The translations under genes were made by a program, and so were the position numbers. Under the pieces are notes generated by a model. It ran no database searches, was not told the DNA's origin, and saw only the letters and a program-made list of their open reading frames with translations. Shown piece after piece: positions 1 to 8,708 of a stretch of 64,000 nt of DNA. Position 1 is the first letter of the stretch; each line of letters opens with the position of its first letter. This DNA comes from Gammaproteobacteria bacterium (GTDB lineage: Bacteria; Pseudomonadota; Gammaproteobacteria; Nevskiales; Nevskiaceae), in the NCBI GenBank assembly GCA_026398815.1, contig JAPLSA010000017.1, positions 682,001 to 746,000 on the forward strand, given 5' to 3'.

Positions 1-23
1 AAAGCCTGCGCGAGGCAGGCTTT
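1..23. terminator. Hairpin terminator downstream of tRNA-Thr
   Basis: A perfect 9-bp inverted repeat (AAAGCCTGC at 1-9, GCAGGCTTT at 15-23) with a 5-nt loop. The T-run at either end makes it usable on both strands. It lies 16 nt beyond the CCA end of the minus-strand tRNA, so it most likely ends the tRNA transcript. Confidence 0.75.
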
Positions 24-39
24 CAGGATGCTTTGAAAA

Positions 40-115
<76 letters not shown>

Positions 116-158
116 GCGGGCCGCGATTATAGACAAAGTTTTCCGCGCCGGAGGCCTT

Positions 159-1100
159 TCAGGCGAGGTCGTAACGGAATTCCTTCTTGAACCGGGCGCG
201 GAAATCTTCCGGGCCGACGTAGTGGTTCTGCGGGCCCGGGCGCTCGATCTTGATCGCGCCGATCAGCGAGGCGACGCGGCCGGTGGTTTCCCAGTCCATG
301 CCGTTCAGCAGGCCGTGCAGCAGGCCGGCGCGGTAGGCGTCGCCGCAGCCGGTCGGGTCGGCTAGGGCCTGGGCGGTCGCGGTCGGGATCTCGTGGGTCT
401 TGCTGCGCGTGTAGATGTGCGAGCCCTTGGCGCCACGGGTGACGATCAGCGCCTCGACGCGATCGGCAATCTCCTTCAGCGACCAGCCGGTGCGGTCCAT
501 GATCATTTCCGACTCGTAGTCGTTGACCGCCACGTAGGTGGCCTTCTCGATGAACGCCTTGAGATCGTCGCCGCCGAACATCGGCAGGCCCTGGCCCGGA
601 TCGAAGATGAACGGCAGGCCGGCGTCGGCGAACTGCTCGGCGTGCAGGATCATCGCGTCGCGGCCGTCCGGCGACACCGAGCCGATCTTCGCGCCAGCCT
701 TGATCGCCGCGTGCACGTCCTGCGTGTGGGCGAAGCTCATCGCGCCGGGGTGGAAGGCGGTGATCTGGTTGTCGTCGAGATCGGTGGTGATGTAGGCCTG
801 CGCGGTGTAGGCCTCGGGAATGGTCTTGACGTATTCCCGGCTGATGCCGTGCTGGTCCAGCCAGGCCTCGTACTGCGCGAAGTCCTTGCCGACGGTGGCC
901 ATCGGCAGCGGTTCGCCGCCGAGCATCTTCAGGTTGTAGGCGATGTTGCCGGCGGTGCCGCCGAATTCCTTGCGCAGTTCCGGCACCAGGAAGGCGACGT
1001 TCAGGATGTGCACCTTGTCCGGCAGGATCTCGTTCTGGAAGCGGCCCGAGAACACCATGATGGTGTCGTAGGCGAGTGAACCGCAGATCAGTGCAGACAT
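159..1100 (-). CDS. PfkB-family (ribokinase-like) carbohydrate/nucleoside kinase
   Basis: A cytosolic kinase of 313 aa that would transfer the gamma-phosphate of ATP to a hydroxyl of a small sugar or nucleoside. The substrate cannot be fixed, although the sequence looks closest to the adenosine-kinase-like branch. The first PfkB signature is GGTAGNIAYNL (about residues 47-57). The second is DPTGCGDAYRAG (about 248-259), whose GCGD Asp is the expected catalytic base. The ATG at 1100 begins the family strand MSALICGSLAYDT. An in-frame extension to 1223 is Cys/Arg-rich, unlike the family, and would run into dgkA. It is the last gene of the run that starts at gcvT, 25 nt after dgkA. Confidence 0.9.
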   Translation of the reverse strand: MSALICGSLAYDTIMVFSGRFQNEILPDKVHILNVAFLVPELRKEFGGTAGNIAYNLKMLGGEPLPMATVGKDFAQYEAWLDQHGISREYVKTIPEAYTAQAYITTDLDDNQITAFHPGAMSFAHTQDVHAAIKAGAKIGSVSPDGRDAMILHAEQFADAGLPFIFDPGQGLPMFGGDDLKAFIEKATYVAVNDYESEMIMDRTGWSLKEIADRVEALIVTRGAKGSHIYTRSKTHEIPTATAQALADPTGCGDAYRAGLLHGLLNGMDWETTGRVASLIGAIKIERPGPQNHYVGPEDFRARFKKEFRYDLA

Positions 1101-1125
1101 TGGGTTTCCGAAGCGTGAAAGGTGA

Positions 1126-1485
1126 TCAGGACAGCAGGACGAGGCCCCAGACCAGCGGCACCTGCAGCAGTGAAAGATGGACCGCCGCAGACCCCAGGTC
1201 CTTGGCGCGCCCGGACAATACATGACGTTCCAGGCCGATGCGATCGACCACCACCTCGACCGCCGTGTTCAGCAGTTCGACGATCAGCACCAGCAGCAGG
1301 CTCCAGAACAGGATCACCCGCTCGATCGCGGTGTCGCCGAGCCAGAACGCCAGCGGCAGCATCGCGAAGAAGATCACCAGCTCGATGCGGAAGGCTTCCT
1401 CCTCGCGCAGCGCCCAGCCCATGCCGTCGTAGCTGACCCTGGTGGCGCGCAGTATCCGCCGCCAGCCCTTGATGCCATCGGCCAT
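1126..1485 (-). CDS. dgkA: Diacylglycerol kinase, prokaryotic DgkA type
   Basis: A small integral inner-membrane kinase of 119 aa that phosphorylates diacylglycerol to phosphatidic acid, recycling lipid left by periplasmic glucan and LPS modification. Family marks are REEEAFRIEL near residues 25-34 and the signature ELLNTAVEVVVDRIG followed by LSGRAKDLGSAAV. Three hydrophobic helices are visible and the length matches E. coli DgkA (about 122 aa). Its ATG (1485-1483) overlaps the gcvPB stop in a TGATG junction, so translation is probably coupled. It has no metabolic link to glycine cleavage, and the operon position looks incidental. Confidence 0.95.
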   Translation of the reverse strand: MADGIKGWRRILRATRVSYDGMGWALREEEAFRIELVIFFAMLPLAFWLGDTAIERVILFWSLLLVLIVELLNTAVEVVVDRIGLERHVLSGRAKDLGSAAVHLSLLQVPLVWGLVLLS

Positions 1486-3032
1486 CAGCGGGCGCTCCCG
1501 GCCGGTGCGACGTAGCGGATGTCGAGCTGGCGCGCGGCGCGCACGTCGTCGAGCCGGCGCACCGGCATCCGGTACGGCGCGCCTTTCAGCGTGGCGATGT
1601 CGGTGCGCGCTTCCTCGCGGATCGCGCACAGCGCCTCGACGAAGGCGTCGAGGGTGTCCTTGTCCTCGGTCTCGGTCGGCTCGATCAGCAGGCACTCCGG
1701 CACCAGCAGCGGGAAGTAGACAGTCGGCGCGTGGTAGCCGTAGTCGAGCAGGCGCTTGGCGATGTCGGTGGCGGTCAGCTCGTGCTGCTGCTTGTCGCGC
1801 TTCAGCGTGACGATGAACTCGTGGGTCGCGCGCCGCGTCGGGAAGGCCAGCTCGAAGCCGCGCTCGCGCAGCCGCGCCTGCAGGTAGTTGGCGTTCAGCG
1901 CGGCGAACTCGGCGACCCGCTGCATGCCCTCGCGGCCGAGCAGCCGCGCGTAGACATAGGCGCGCAGCAGCACGCCGGCATTGCCCATGAAGGCGCTGAG
2001 GCGGCCGATGGTCTGCGGCAGGTCCTTTTCATCGAGCCAGCGATAGGCGTCGCCGGTCTTGCCGACCACCGGAATCGGCATGAACGGCAGCAGCCGCTCG
2101 GACACGCCGACCGCCCCTGCCCCCGGCCCGCCGCCGCCGTGCGGCGTGGAGAAGGTCTTGTGCAGGTTCATGTGGATGACGTCGAAGCCCATGTCGCCGG
2201 GCCGCACTTCGCCGAGGATGGCGTTGAGGTTGGCGCCGTCGTAGTACAGCAGACCGCCGGCGTCGTGGACGAGCTTGGCGATCGTCGCGATCGAGCGCTC
2301 GAAGACACCGAGCGTCGACGGATTGGTCAGCATGATGCCGGCGGTCTGCGGGCCGATCACCGCCGCCAGCCGCTCGAGGTCGACATCGCCTTCGGCATTG
2401 GTCGGGATCTCGCGCACGGTCATGCCGAGCATCGTCGCGGTGGCCGGATTGGTGCCGTGGGCAGCGTCCGGCACCAGGATTTCGGTCCGCGCCAGATCGT
2501 TCCGGGCGCGGTGATAGGCGCGGATCATCGCCACCCCAGCGAACTCGCCCTGGGCGCCGGCCATCGGCGTCAGGCTGACGCCGGCCATGCCGGTGACGTC
2601 CTTGAGGATTTCCTGCAGCTCGAACATGCAGGCCAGGAAGCCCTGCGACTGCGCGGCCGGCGCCAGCGGGTGGCGGCCGAGGAAGCCGGGTAGCATCGCC
2701 AGCCGGTTACAGGCGCGCGGGTTGTACTTCATCGTGCAGCTGCCGAGTGGATAGAAGTGCGTGTCGATCGAGAAGTTCAGCTTCGACAGCCGCGTGTAGT
2801 GGCGCACCGCCTGCAGTTCCGACACCTGCGGCAGCGCCGGCGGCACGCGCCGACGCAGCGCGGCCGGCAGCTCCACCGCCACGGTCGCCACCGGCCGCTG
2901 CGCCACCGCGCTGCGGCCGGCGCGGCCGAGTTCGAAGATCAGCGGTTCGAGCGGATTCAGCGGCGACACCATCGGCCCGGCAGCGGTCCGGACATCGGCG
3001 GAAGGATTCAGCGGTTCAGCGGCGTGCGCCAT
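1485..3032 (-). CDS. gcvPB: Glycine dehydrogenase (decarboxylating) subunit 2, split P-protein
   Basis: The C-terminal half of the P-protein (515 aa), which with GcvPA decarboxylates glycine and passes the aminomethyl group to lipoyl-GcvH. It carries the PLP-lysine region [18 protein letters not shown] and the [13 protein letters not shown] segment typical of subunit 2. I chose the ATG at 3032 because GAGAG lies about 7 nt upstream. The frame runs open to a GTG at 3053, which has no ribosome site. The N-terminus has about 25 extra residues before [12 protein letters not shown], where family alignments usually begin. It is separated from gcvPA by tpx and a lipoprotein gene. Confidence 0.95.
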   Translation of the reverse strand: MAHAAEPLNPSADVRTAAGPMVSPLNPLEPLIFELGRAGRSAVAQRPVATVAVELPAALRRRVPPALPQVSELQAVRHYTRLSKLNFSIDTHFYPLGSCTMKYNPRACNRLAMLPGFLGRHPLAPAAQSQGFLACMFELQEILKDVTGMAGVSLTPMAGAQGEFAGVAMIRAYHRARNDLARTEILVPDAAHGTNPATATMLGMTVREIPTNAEGDVDLERLAAVIGPQTAGIMLTNPSTLGVFERSIATIAKLVHDAGGLLYYDGANLNAILGEVRPGDMGFDVIHMNLHKTFSTPHGGGGPGAGAVGVSERLLPFMPIPVVGKTGDAYRWLDEKDLPQTIGRLSAFMGNAGVLLRAYVYARLLGREGMQRVAEFAALNANYLQARLRERGFELAFPTRRATHEFIVTLKRDKQQHELTATDIAKRLLDYGYHAPTVYFPLLVPECLLIEPTETEDKDTLDAFVEALCAIREEARTDIATLKGAPYRMPVRRLDDVRAARQLDIRYVAPAGSAR

Positions 3033-3083
3033 GGCAGCTCTCGATCGGGTCACGGGTACAGCGTCGGGGTTCGGGGTCGGGGT

Positions 3084-3458
3084 TCAGGCTTCGGGCGGCG
3101 CCGGGCCTTCGGCCGGCCGCACCAGTTCGATGCCATCGATCTTCATCCGCCAGACCACCCCGTCCTGGTACGGCGGCACATCGATGTGGAAGGTCGTCGA
3201 CAGCAACCCCCAGCCGGCGGAAAAGCGCTCGCGCTCGAAGCTGCGCAGCGGGCCGGTGACGGATACCGTCGAGCCGGCATCGCGGAAGCGGCTGTAGTGG
3301 ATTTCGCCGAATTCGGTCAGCACCAGCGTGATGCCCGGCGCAGTCCACTCGCCGACGAAATCCGCCGGCACCGACACCGGCGCCTTGCTGCCACCGCAGG
3401 CCGCGAGCAGCAGCGCGGCCAGCAGCACGAACAGCCGGTGTCGGTACAGGCGGCGCAT
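3084..3458 (-). CDS. Small lipoprotein of unknown function
   Basis: A predicted 124-aa lipoprotein. A basic n-region (MRRLYRHR) is followed by a hydrophobic stretch and the lipobox LAAC, giving a mature N-terminus CGGSK. The mature part is about 100 aa, probably beta-rich (EWTAPGITLVLTEFGEIHYSRF), and I do not recognise a family. Ala after CGG gives no clear signal for inner- or outer-membrane sorting. It sits 5 nt downstream of tpx and upstream of gcvPB in the glycine-cleavage run, so it is probably co-transcribed, but nothing ties it functionally to glycine. Confidence 0.8.
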   Translation of the reverse strand: MRRLYRHRLFVLLAALLLAACGGSKAPVSVPADFVGEWTAPGITLVLTEFGEIHYSRFRDAGSTVSVTGPLRSFERERFSAGWGLLSTTFHIDVPPYQDGVVWRMKIDGIELVRPAEGPAPPEA

Positions 3459-3463
3459 GGCGA

Positions 3464-3964
3464 TCAGCCCAGCGCCTTCAGTGCCGCGTCGTAGTTCGGC
3501 TCGTCGGCGATCTCGGTGACCAGTTCGCTGTGCAGCACCTTGTTGTCGGCGCCGACGACGACCACGGCGCGCGCCGTCAGGCCGGCCAGCGGGCCGTTCT
3601 CGATGGTCAGGCCGTATTCGTCGGAAAAGCTGCGGCCGCGCATCAACGACAGCGTCTCGACGTTCTTGATGCCTTCGGCGCCACAGAAGCGCTTCTGCGC
3701 GAACGGCAGGTCGGCTGAGATGCACAGCACCACGGTGTCGGTCAGATCGGCGGCCTTCTCGTTGAACTTGCGCACCGACGTCGCGCAGGTCGGCGTGTCG
3801 ATCGACGGGAAGATGTTCAGCACCTTCTTCTTGCCCGCGTAGTCGTGCAGCGACACGTCCTTCAGATCGCCGTTGACCAGCCGGAAGCCCGGCGCATCGC
3901 TGCCCGGCTTCGGCAGTTCGCCATTGGTGGAAAGCGCATTGCCGCGCAGGGTGATCAGGGCCAT
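3464..3964 (-). CDS. tpx: Thiol peroxidase, atypical 2-Cys peroxiredoxin Tpx
   Basis: Reduces hydrogen peroxide and organic peroxides using thioredoxin. It is 166 aa, the usual Tpx length. The peroxidatic Cys lies in [13 protein letters not shown] (about residue 60) and the resolving Cys in KRFCGAEG (about 94). These are the two Tpx cysteines, and the Thr three residues before the first is kept. The start has a strong GAGGAG site about 7 nt upstream. It lies between gcvPA and gcvPB. Its position suggests co-expression with the lipoamide-dependent cleavage system rather than with an oxidative-stress regulon. Confidence 0.95.
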   Translation of the reverse strand: MALITLRGNALSTNGELPKPGSDAPGFRLVNGDLKDVSLHDYAGKKKVLNIFPSIDTPTCATSVRKFNEKAADLTDTVVLCISADLPFAQKRFCGAEGIKNVETLSLMRGRSFSDEYGLTIENGPLAGLTARAVVVVGADNKVLHSELVTEIADEPNYDAALKALG

Positions 3965-3996
3965 CGGGGTCTCCTCGTTATGGTGGGTTCAGCGGT

Positions 3997-5361
3997 TCAG
4001 CAGGTGGCGAGCACGGCGCGCAGCGTCGCGGCATAGCGGTCGAGATCGGCTTCGGTGCGGGTTTCGGTGGCGCAGACCAGCAGCGCATGGCCGAGTTCCG
4101 GGTAATGGGCGCTGAGGTCGAAGCCGCCGAAGATGCCGGCCTCGGCCAGCCGCTCCAGCACGATCGCAGGGGCCTGCGGCAGGCGGATGACGGCTTCGTG
4201 GAAGCGCGCGCCGCTGAACACTGCTTCGACGCCGGGGATCGCGGTCAGCCTGGCGACCAGCGCCGCCGTGTTGGCCAGCGAATGCGCGGCCGCGCTTTCC
4301 AGGCCTTCCGGCCCGAGCAGGCTCATGTGGATGGTCGCGGCGGTGACCAGCAGGCCCTGGTTGGTGCAGATGTTCGAGGTCGCCTTGGAGCGGCGGATGT
4401 GCTGCTCGCGCGCCTGCAGGGTCAGCGTGAAGCCGGGCTTGCCGTCGAGATCGACGGTGCGGCCGACGATGCGGCCCGGCATCTGGCGCACGAACTGCTG
4501 GCGCGCGGTCAGGAAGCCGAAGTACGGCCCGCCGGACGACAGCGGCGCACCGAGCGGCTGGCCGTCGCCGCAGACGATGTCCGCACCCTTCGTGCCCCAT
4601 TCACCGGGTGGCTTCAGCAGCGCCAGCGACACCGGATTGACCAGCGCCACCACCAGCGCGCCGTTGGCATGCGCCCAGTCGGTGATCGCATCGACATCCT
4701 CGAGCACGCCGAAGAAATTCGGCTGGGCGATCACCACCGCGGTGATGCCCTGCCCTTCATGCGCCTTCAAGCTGTCGAGCGCGGTCTGGCCGCTGGCCGG
4801 ATCGAAAGCCAGCGGCAGCGGCTGGATGCCCTGCGCTTCGGTGATCGCCGCCACCACCTCGCGGTAGTACGGATGCACGGCCGCCGGCATCAACACCCGG
4901 CCGTTGCCAACGCCGGGGTTGGCGCGCACCGCCATCAGCAGCGCTTCGGCAAGTGCCGAGGCGCCGTCGTACAGCGAGGCGTTCGACACCTCCATGCCGG
5001 TGAGCGCGCACATCATCGACTGGTATTCGTAGAGCAGCTGCAAGGTGCCCTGGCTGGCCTCGGCCTGGTACGGCGTGTAGGCCGAGTAGAACTCGCCGCG
5101 CGTGGCGATTTCCCAGACCGCCGCCGGAATGTGGTGCTCGTAGGCGCCGGCGCCGCAGAAGTTCAGCAGCGTGCCGTCCTGTGCGGCGCGTGCCTGCATC
5201 AGCCGGGCAATGTCCATCTCGGCGATCCGGGGCGGCACCTGGGACAGGCCCTGGCAGCGCAGCTCGGCGGGAATCTCGCCGAACAGCGCATCGATCGACG
5301 GGGCGCCGATGGTCGCCAGCATCTCGGCGACATCGGTCTCGGTATGGGGAATGAAAGGCAT
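3997..5361 (-). CDS. gcvPA: Glycine dehydrogenase (decarboxylating) subunit 1, split P-protein
   Basis: The N-terminal half of the P-protein (454 aa), which forms the alpha2beta2 decarboxylase with GcvPB. It begins [15 protein letters not shown], the canonical subunit-1 N-terminus. It also contains [18 protein letters not shown] and the conserved [13 protein letters not shown] region. It starts 37 nt after the gcvH stop in the same transcript. Many gammaproteobacteria have one fused gcvP of about 950 aa. The split form here is intact in both halves, so it is a lineage trait and not a frameshift. Confidence 0.95.
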   Translation of the reverse strand: MPFIPHTETDVAEMLATIGAPSIDALFGEIPAELRCQGLSQVPPRIAEMDIARLMQARAAQDGTLLNFCGAGAYEHHIPAAVWEIATRGEFYSAYTPYQAEASQGTLQLLYEYQSMMCALTGMEVSNASLYDGASALAEALLMAVRANPGVGNGRVLMPAAVHPYYREVVAAITEAQGIQPLPLAFDPASGQTALDSLKAHEGQGITAVVIAQPNFFGVLEDVDAITDWAHANGALVVALVNPVSLALLKPPGEWGTKGADIVCGDGQPLGAPLSSGGPYFGFLTARQQFVRQMPGRIVGRTVDLDGKPGFTLTLQAREQHIRRSKATSNICTNQGLLVTAATIHMSLLGPEGLESAAAHSLANTAALVARLTAIPGVEAVFSGARFHEAVIRLPQAPAIVLERLAEAGIFGGFDLSAHYPELGHALLVCATETRTEADLDRYAATLRAVLATC

Positions 5362-5398
5362 GGCGGTCAGGACCCGGGCAGCGGTGCGGCAGCGGCGA

Positions 5399-5782
5399 TC
5401 AGCTCAGCGAAGCGAGGTAGCCGGCGGCGTCCAGCAAGCCGTCGACATCGGCCGGATTCGCCGGCTTGAGCTTCCACAGCCAGCCGGCCTCGTACGGCGC
5501 ATCGTTGACCAGTTCGGGGTTCTCGCCGAGCTTGGCGTTGGCGTCGACGACGGTGCCGGCCACCGGGGCATAGACATCGCTGGCGGCCTTGACAGATTCC
5601 ACGACGCAGCAGGCTTCATCGGCGGCCAGCACCCGGCCGACCTTCGGGGTTTCGACGAACACCAGATCGCCGAGCGCGGCCTGCGCGTGGTCGGTGATGC
5701 CGATCAGCAAGGTGCCGTCGGGCAAGGTCTTCACCCACTCGTGGGACTTGGCGTACTTGAGGTCTGCAGGCGTGTTGCTCAT
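5399..5782 (-). CDS. gcvH: Glycine cleavage system H protein
   Basis: The lipoyl carrier of the glycine cleavage complex (127 aa, standard length). It shuttles the aminomethyl arm between P-, T- and L-proteins. The lipoylated lysine is in [14 protein letters not shown] (about residue 66). The barrel start YAKSHEWVK and the C-terminal [11 protein letters not shown] are also typical. It lies 59 nt after gcvT and 37 nt before gcvPA. No L-protein (lpd) or lipoyl-attachment gene is in the window. Confidence 0.97.
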   Translation of the reverse strand: MSNTPADLKYAKSHEWVKTLPDGTLLIGITDHAQAALGDLVFVETPKVGRVLAADEACCVVESVKAASDVYAPVAGTVVDANAKLGENPELVNDAPYEAGWLWKLKPANPADVDGLLDAAGYLASLS

Positions 5783-5841
5783 GGGTTAGGTCTCGGGGCC
5801 AACGGGCCGGTGGGCGAACGAACAGGGACGATCCATCTCAA

Positions 5842-6951
5842 TCAGCTGCGTGGCACCGGGGCCACGCTTGCAACCAGAACCTTGCCGTGGCGCACGAACG
5901 GCGGCTTCACTTCGCGAACGGCATGCCACTGGCCGCGGATCTCGACCTCGAACGGCGGCTCGGCATCGGCGGCGACGCGGGCCAGCGCGATCGAGCCCTT
6001 CAGGGTCGGCGCATAGCCGCCGCTGGTCAGCTCGCCGACCTGCTGGCCGGCGGCGCGCACCGGCATGTGGCCGCGCAGCACGCCACGGCCTTCGAGCACC
6101 AGGCCGATCGCCTTGCGGCCGAGCGCGGCCTGCCGGGCTTCAAGCGCCTCGCGGCCGACGAAGGCGCGGCGGCTGTCGGCCAGCGACACTGTCCAGGCCA
6201 GGCCGCATTCGAGCGGGCTGACCGTCTCGTCCATGTCCTGGCCGTAGAGATTCATGCCGGCTTCGAGGCGCAGCGTGTCGCGCGCGCCAAGGCCGCAGGG
6301 CGTGACACCGGCAGCCAGCAACGCCTGCCAGAGCGGCAGCAGTTCGTCATGCGGCAGGATCAGCTCGTAGCCATCCTCGCCGGTGTAGCCGGTACGGCCG
6401 ACGAACAGTTCGCCGTGCCAGGCGGCGCTGAACGGGGTCAGCGCCGACGCGCGTTCCGCCAGTTCCGGCGGCAGCAGCGCCTGCACCCGCTGGCGCGCCG
6501 CCGGGCCCTGCACGGCGAGGATGCCGAGATCGCGGCGATGGCGGATCTCGACCTCGAAGCCAGCGGCCTCGGCCTGCAGCCAGGCCAGATCCTTGTCGGT
6601 AGTGCCGGCGTTGACCACCAGCCGGAACCAGGATTCGTCGAGGTGGTAGACGATCAGGTCGTCGATCACGCCGCCGTCGCGGTTCAGCATGCAGCTGTAC
6701 AGCGCCTTGCCGGGGCTTTGCAGCCGCGCCACGTCATTGGCGAGCAGGTGGCGGAGGAAGTCGCGCGCCTGGCTGCCCAGCACGTCGACGGCGCTCATAT
6801 GGGCCACGTCGAACATGCCGGCGACCGTGCGCACGGCGTGGTGTTCGTCGAGCTGCGACGCGTACTGGATCGGCATGTCCCAGCCGGCGAAATCCACCAT
6901 CCGGGCGCCGAGGCGCAGGTGTTCGGCGTGCAGCGCGGTGTGCTTCAGCAT
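5842..6951 (-). CDS. gcvT: Glycine cleavage system T protein (aminomethyltransferase)
   Basis: Transfers the one-carbon unit from aminomethyl-lipoyl GcvH to tetrahydrofolate, releasing ammonia (369 aa, standard length). The N-terminal [20 protein letters not shown] and the folate-site strand [13 protein letters not shown] are diagnostic. The ATG at 6951 matches the family start. The open frame continues far upstream through the riboswitch, which is not coding. It is the first gene of the operon. The 5' leader carries the tandem glycine riboswitch at 7105-7265, so expression should rise with glycine. Confidence 0.96.
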   Translation of the reverse strand: MLKHTALHAEHLRLGARMVDFAGWDMPIQYASQLDEHHAVRTVAGMFDVAHMSAVDVLGSQARDFLRHLLANDVARLQSPGKALYSCMLNRDGGVIDDLIVYHLDESWFRLVVNAGTTDKDLAWLQAEAAGFEVEIRHRRDLGILAVQGPAARQRVQALLPPELAERASALTPFSAAWHGELFVGRTGYTGEDGYELILPHDELLPLWQALLAAGVTPCGLGARDTLRLEAGMNLYGQDMDETVSPLECGLAWTVSLADSRRAFVGREALEARQAALGRKAIGLVLEGRGVLRGHMPVRAAGQQVGELTSGGYAPTLKGSIALARVAADAEPPFEVEIRGQWHAVREVKPPFVRHGKVLVASVAPVPRS

Positions 6952-7065
6952 GTGGCGGCAATCTCTGGTTGAAGGTGCGCCGGTCGCTTGCGCGCCGGCA
7001 TTCGGGTCAGCAGGGCCCCGTTTCGAGGAACCGCTGCTCCGGCCGTCGCTTTCGCGCCGGCGTTC

Positions 7066-7103
7066 GAAGCCACTGCGAGCAGTGCTCGCAAAGCCGTGGC
7101 TTC
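7066..7103 (-). promoter_or_regulatory. Hairpin between glycine riboswitch and gcvT
   Basis: An inverted repeat GAAGCCAC (7066-7073) / GTGGCTTC (7096-7103) encloses a second, GCGAGCA (7075-7081) / TGCTCGC (7083-7089). It starts right after the second aptamer and ends 115 nt before the gcvT ATG. It could be the expression platform of the riboswitch. No T-run follows it, so simple intrinsic termination is not supported. A Rho-dependent or translational mechanism is possible. The rest of the 6952-7360 gap holds only the riboswitch and promoter signals. Confidence 0.5.
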
Positions 7104-7104
7104 T

Positions 7105-7265
7105 CACCCCCATCTGTCCTTTCGTACCTGAGCGTTTGGCGCCTTCGGTGGCTCGCCGACCTCGCGAGCGCTCTCCAGAGTGTCCACAGCAGGCAATCCG
7201 TTGACCTGAGCGATTCCGGGGGGATTGCGCCTTCGGTGCCGGGGGTTCCGGGCTCTCTTGCCTGC
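7105..7265 (-). promoter_or_regulatory. Tandem glycine riboswitch in the gcvT leader
   Basis: Read on the minus strand, two copies of the glycine aptamer core follow each other. The first (about 7265-7186) has AGAGAG, then CACCGAAGGCGCAA, then GCTCAGGTCAACGGA. The second (about 7185-7105) has GGAGAG, then CCACCGAAGGCGCC, then GCTCAGGTACGAAAGGACAG. These order and spacing features match the known two-aptamer riboswitch. The leader lies just downstream of a -10-like TACACT at 7278-7273 and directly upstream of gcvT. Glycine binding is expected to switch the gcv operon on. Confidence 0.93.
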
Positions 7266-7360
7266 GGACGGAAGTGTAGTCCGATCGCGGGCCGGCCTGC
7301 CATCGGCGTTTCATGTTGCGGGCTCAGCATCGCCTACCTGTCCCGTCCGGAGTGTCCCCG

Positions 7361-8620
7361 ATGAAAGCCCGTCTGCGCCGTTGCCTCGTCACCCTCGCCG
7401 TTGCCGGCGGCCTGCCGTTCGGCAGCGCCTCCGCTGCCGTCACCCTGCTCGGCACCGGCGCCATCGCCGGCACCGCCACCGACCAGTCCGGCTTCACCGG
7501 TCTGCTCGAGGACGGCGTGACCCTGAAGAACCAGATCGGCGGCTTCGGCTCGGCATTCGCCTACACCGGGCGCGGCCAGCGCTTCGTCGCGGCGCCCGAT
7601 CGCGGCCCGGCCGACGGCGCGACGAGCTATGTCGACCGCCTGTACCGGATCGACATCGGCGTCCGCCAGATCGCGCCCTACGGCCCGAACGCCTTCCAGT
7701 TCTCGCCGGTGGTGACCGGCACGCTGCTGCTCGCCGACGAGGCCGGCCAGCCGTTCACCGGCAGCAGCGCGGCGTTCGACCCGAGCGGTTCGACCGACAG
7801 CCTGCGGCTGGATCCGGAAGGCATCCGCGTCGACGCTTGCGGCACCACCGCCTACATCTCCGATGAGTACGGCCCGTACCTGTACGCGTTCGACCTGGCC
7901 AGCGGCCGCCGCCGCAGCGCGATCAAGCTGCCGAACAAGCTGCTGATCGACGCGCCGTCATCGCTGCCGGCCAACGAACTGAACAACAACGCCGCCGGCC
8001 GCCAGGCGAACCGCGGCATGGAAGGCCTGGCGATCAGCCCGGACGGCAGCAAGCTGTACGGGCTGATGCAGAACGCGCTGATCCAGGACGGCGCGCTCGG
8101 CGCCGGCAATGCCCGGATCAGCACCGGCGCGCGACTGGTGGAGATCACCCTTGCGACCGGTGAACTGCGCGAGTTCTATTACCCGCTGGACGCCGCCAGC
8201 AACGGCCTGAACGAGATCCTGGCGGTCAGCGATCACAGCTTCCTGGTCATCGAGCGCGACGGCCGCGCCGGTGCCGCCGCGCAGTTCAAGCGCGTGTTCA
8301 GGATCGACATCGCTGGCGCCAGCGACATCCGCAACCTCAAGTCGCTGCCGTCGACCGGCCTGCCGGCCGGCGTCGTGCCGGTCGCCAAGACGCCGTTCCT
8401 CGACCTGCTCGACCCGGCCTACGGCCTGGCCGGCGCCGGCTTCCCGGAAAAGATCGAAGGCCTGGCCTTCGGTCCGGATCTGCCGAGCGGCCAGCACAGC
8501 CTGCTGGTGACCTCGGACAACGACTTCGTGGCCAGCCAGCCGTCGAAGATCTTCGTCTTCGGTGTCGACACGGCCGACCTGCCGGACTACCAGCCGCAGC
8601 AGTTCCGCAGCTGCCGCTGA
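7361..8620 (+). CDS. Secreted phytase-like esterase (esterase-like activity of phytase family)
   Basis: A 419-aa exported protein with a basic start (MKARLRRC), a hydrophobic core and a likely signal-peptidase site after ASA near residue 27. The mature part resembles the Phytase-like (beta-propeller) family often annotated 'esterase-like activity of phytase'. Repeated motifs include RFVAAPDRGPADG, LDPEGIRVD with YISDEYGPYLYAFD, and EGLAISPDGSKLYGLMQ. The substrate is unknown. An earlier in-frame Met (7313) precedes the signal peptide and is rejected in favour of 7361, which has GGAG about 10 nt upstream. It is transcribed away from gcvT and ends at a bidirectional terminator shared with acnD. 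Confidence 0.85.
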   Translation: MKARLRRCLVTLAVAGGLPFGSASAAVTLLGTGAIAGTATDQSGFTGLLEDGVTLKNQIGGFGSAFAYTGRGQRFVAAPDRGPADGATSYVDRLYRIDIGVRQIAPYGPNAFQFSPVVTGTLLLADEAGQPFTGSSAAFDPSGSTDSLRLDPEGIRVDACGTTAYISDEYGPYLYAFDLASGRRRSAIKLPNKLLIDAPSSLPANELNNNAAGRQANRGMEGLAISPDGSKLYGLMQNALIQDGALGAGNARISTGARLVEITLATGELREFYYPLDAASNGLNEILAVSDHSFLVIERDGRAGAAAQFKRVFRIDIAGASDIRNLKSLPSTGLPAGVVPVAKTPFLDLLDPAYGLAGAGFPEKIEGLAFGPDLPSGQHSLLVTSDNDFVASQPSKIFVFGVDTADLPDYQPQQFRSCR

Positions 8621-8637
8621 GCACGGCTGCCACCACG

Positions 8638-8666
8638 AAAAAGCCCCGCGCAAGGCGGGGCTTTTT
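8638..8666. terminator. Bidirectional rho-independent terminator
   Basis: A 12-bp perfect stem AAAAAGCCCCGC (8638-8649) / GCGGGGCTTTTT (8655-8666) with a 5-nt loop. It lies between the convergent phytase-like gene and acnD, and T-runs on both sides serve both strands. Confidence 0.93.
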
Positions 8667-8708
8667 GGGTCATCCGCCCGGCCGCATCGGCCGGTCGGAA
8701 GTCCTGCT

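Noticed and set aside
5842-7314. The 490-aa version of GcvT starting at 7314
   Set aside because: The extra 121 residues translate the glycine riboswitch and have no GcvT similarity; the family start is at 6951.
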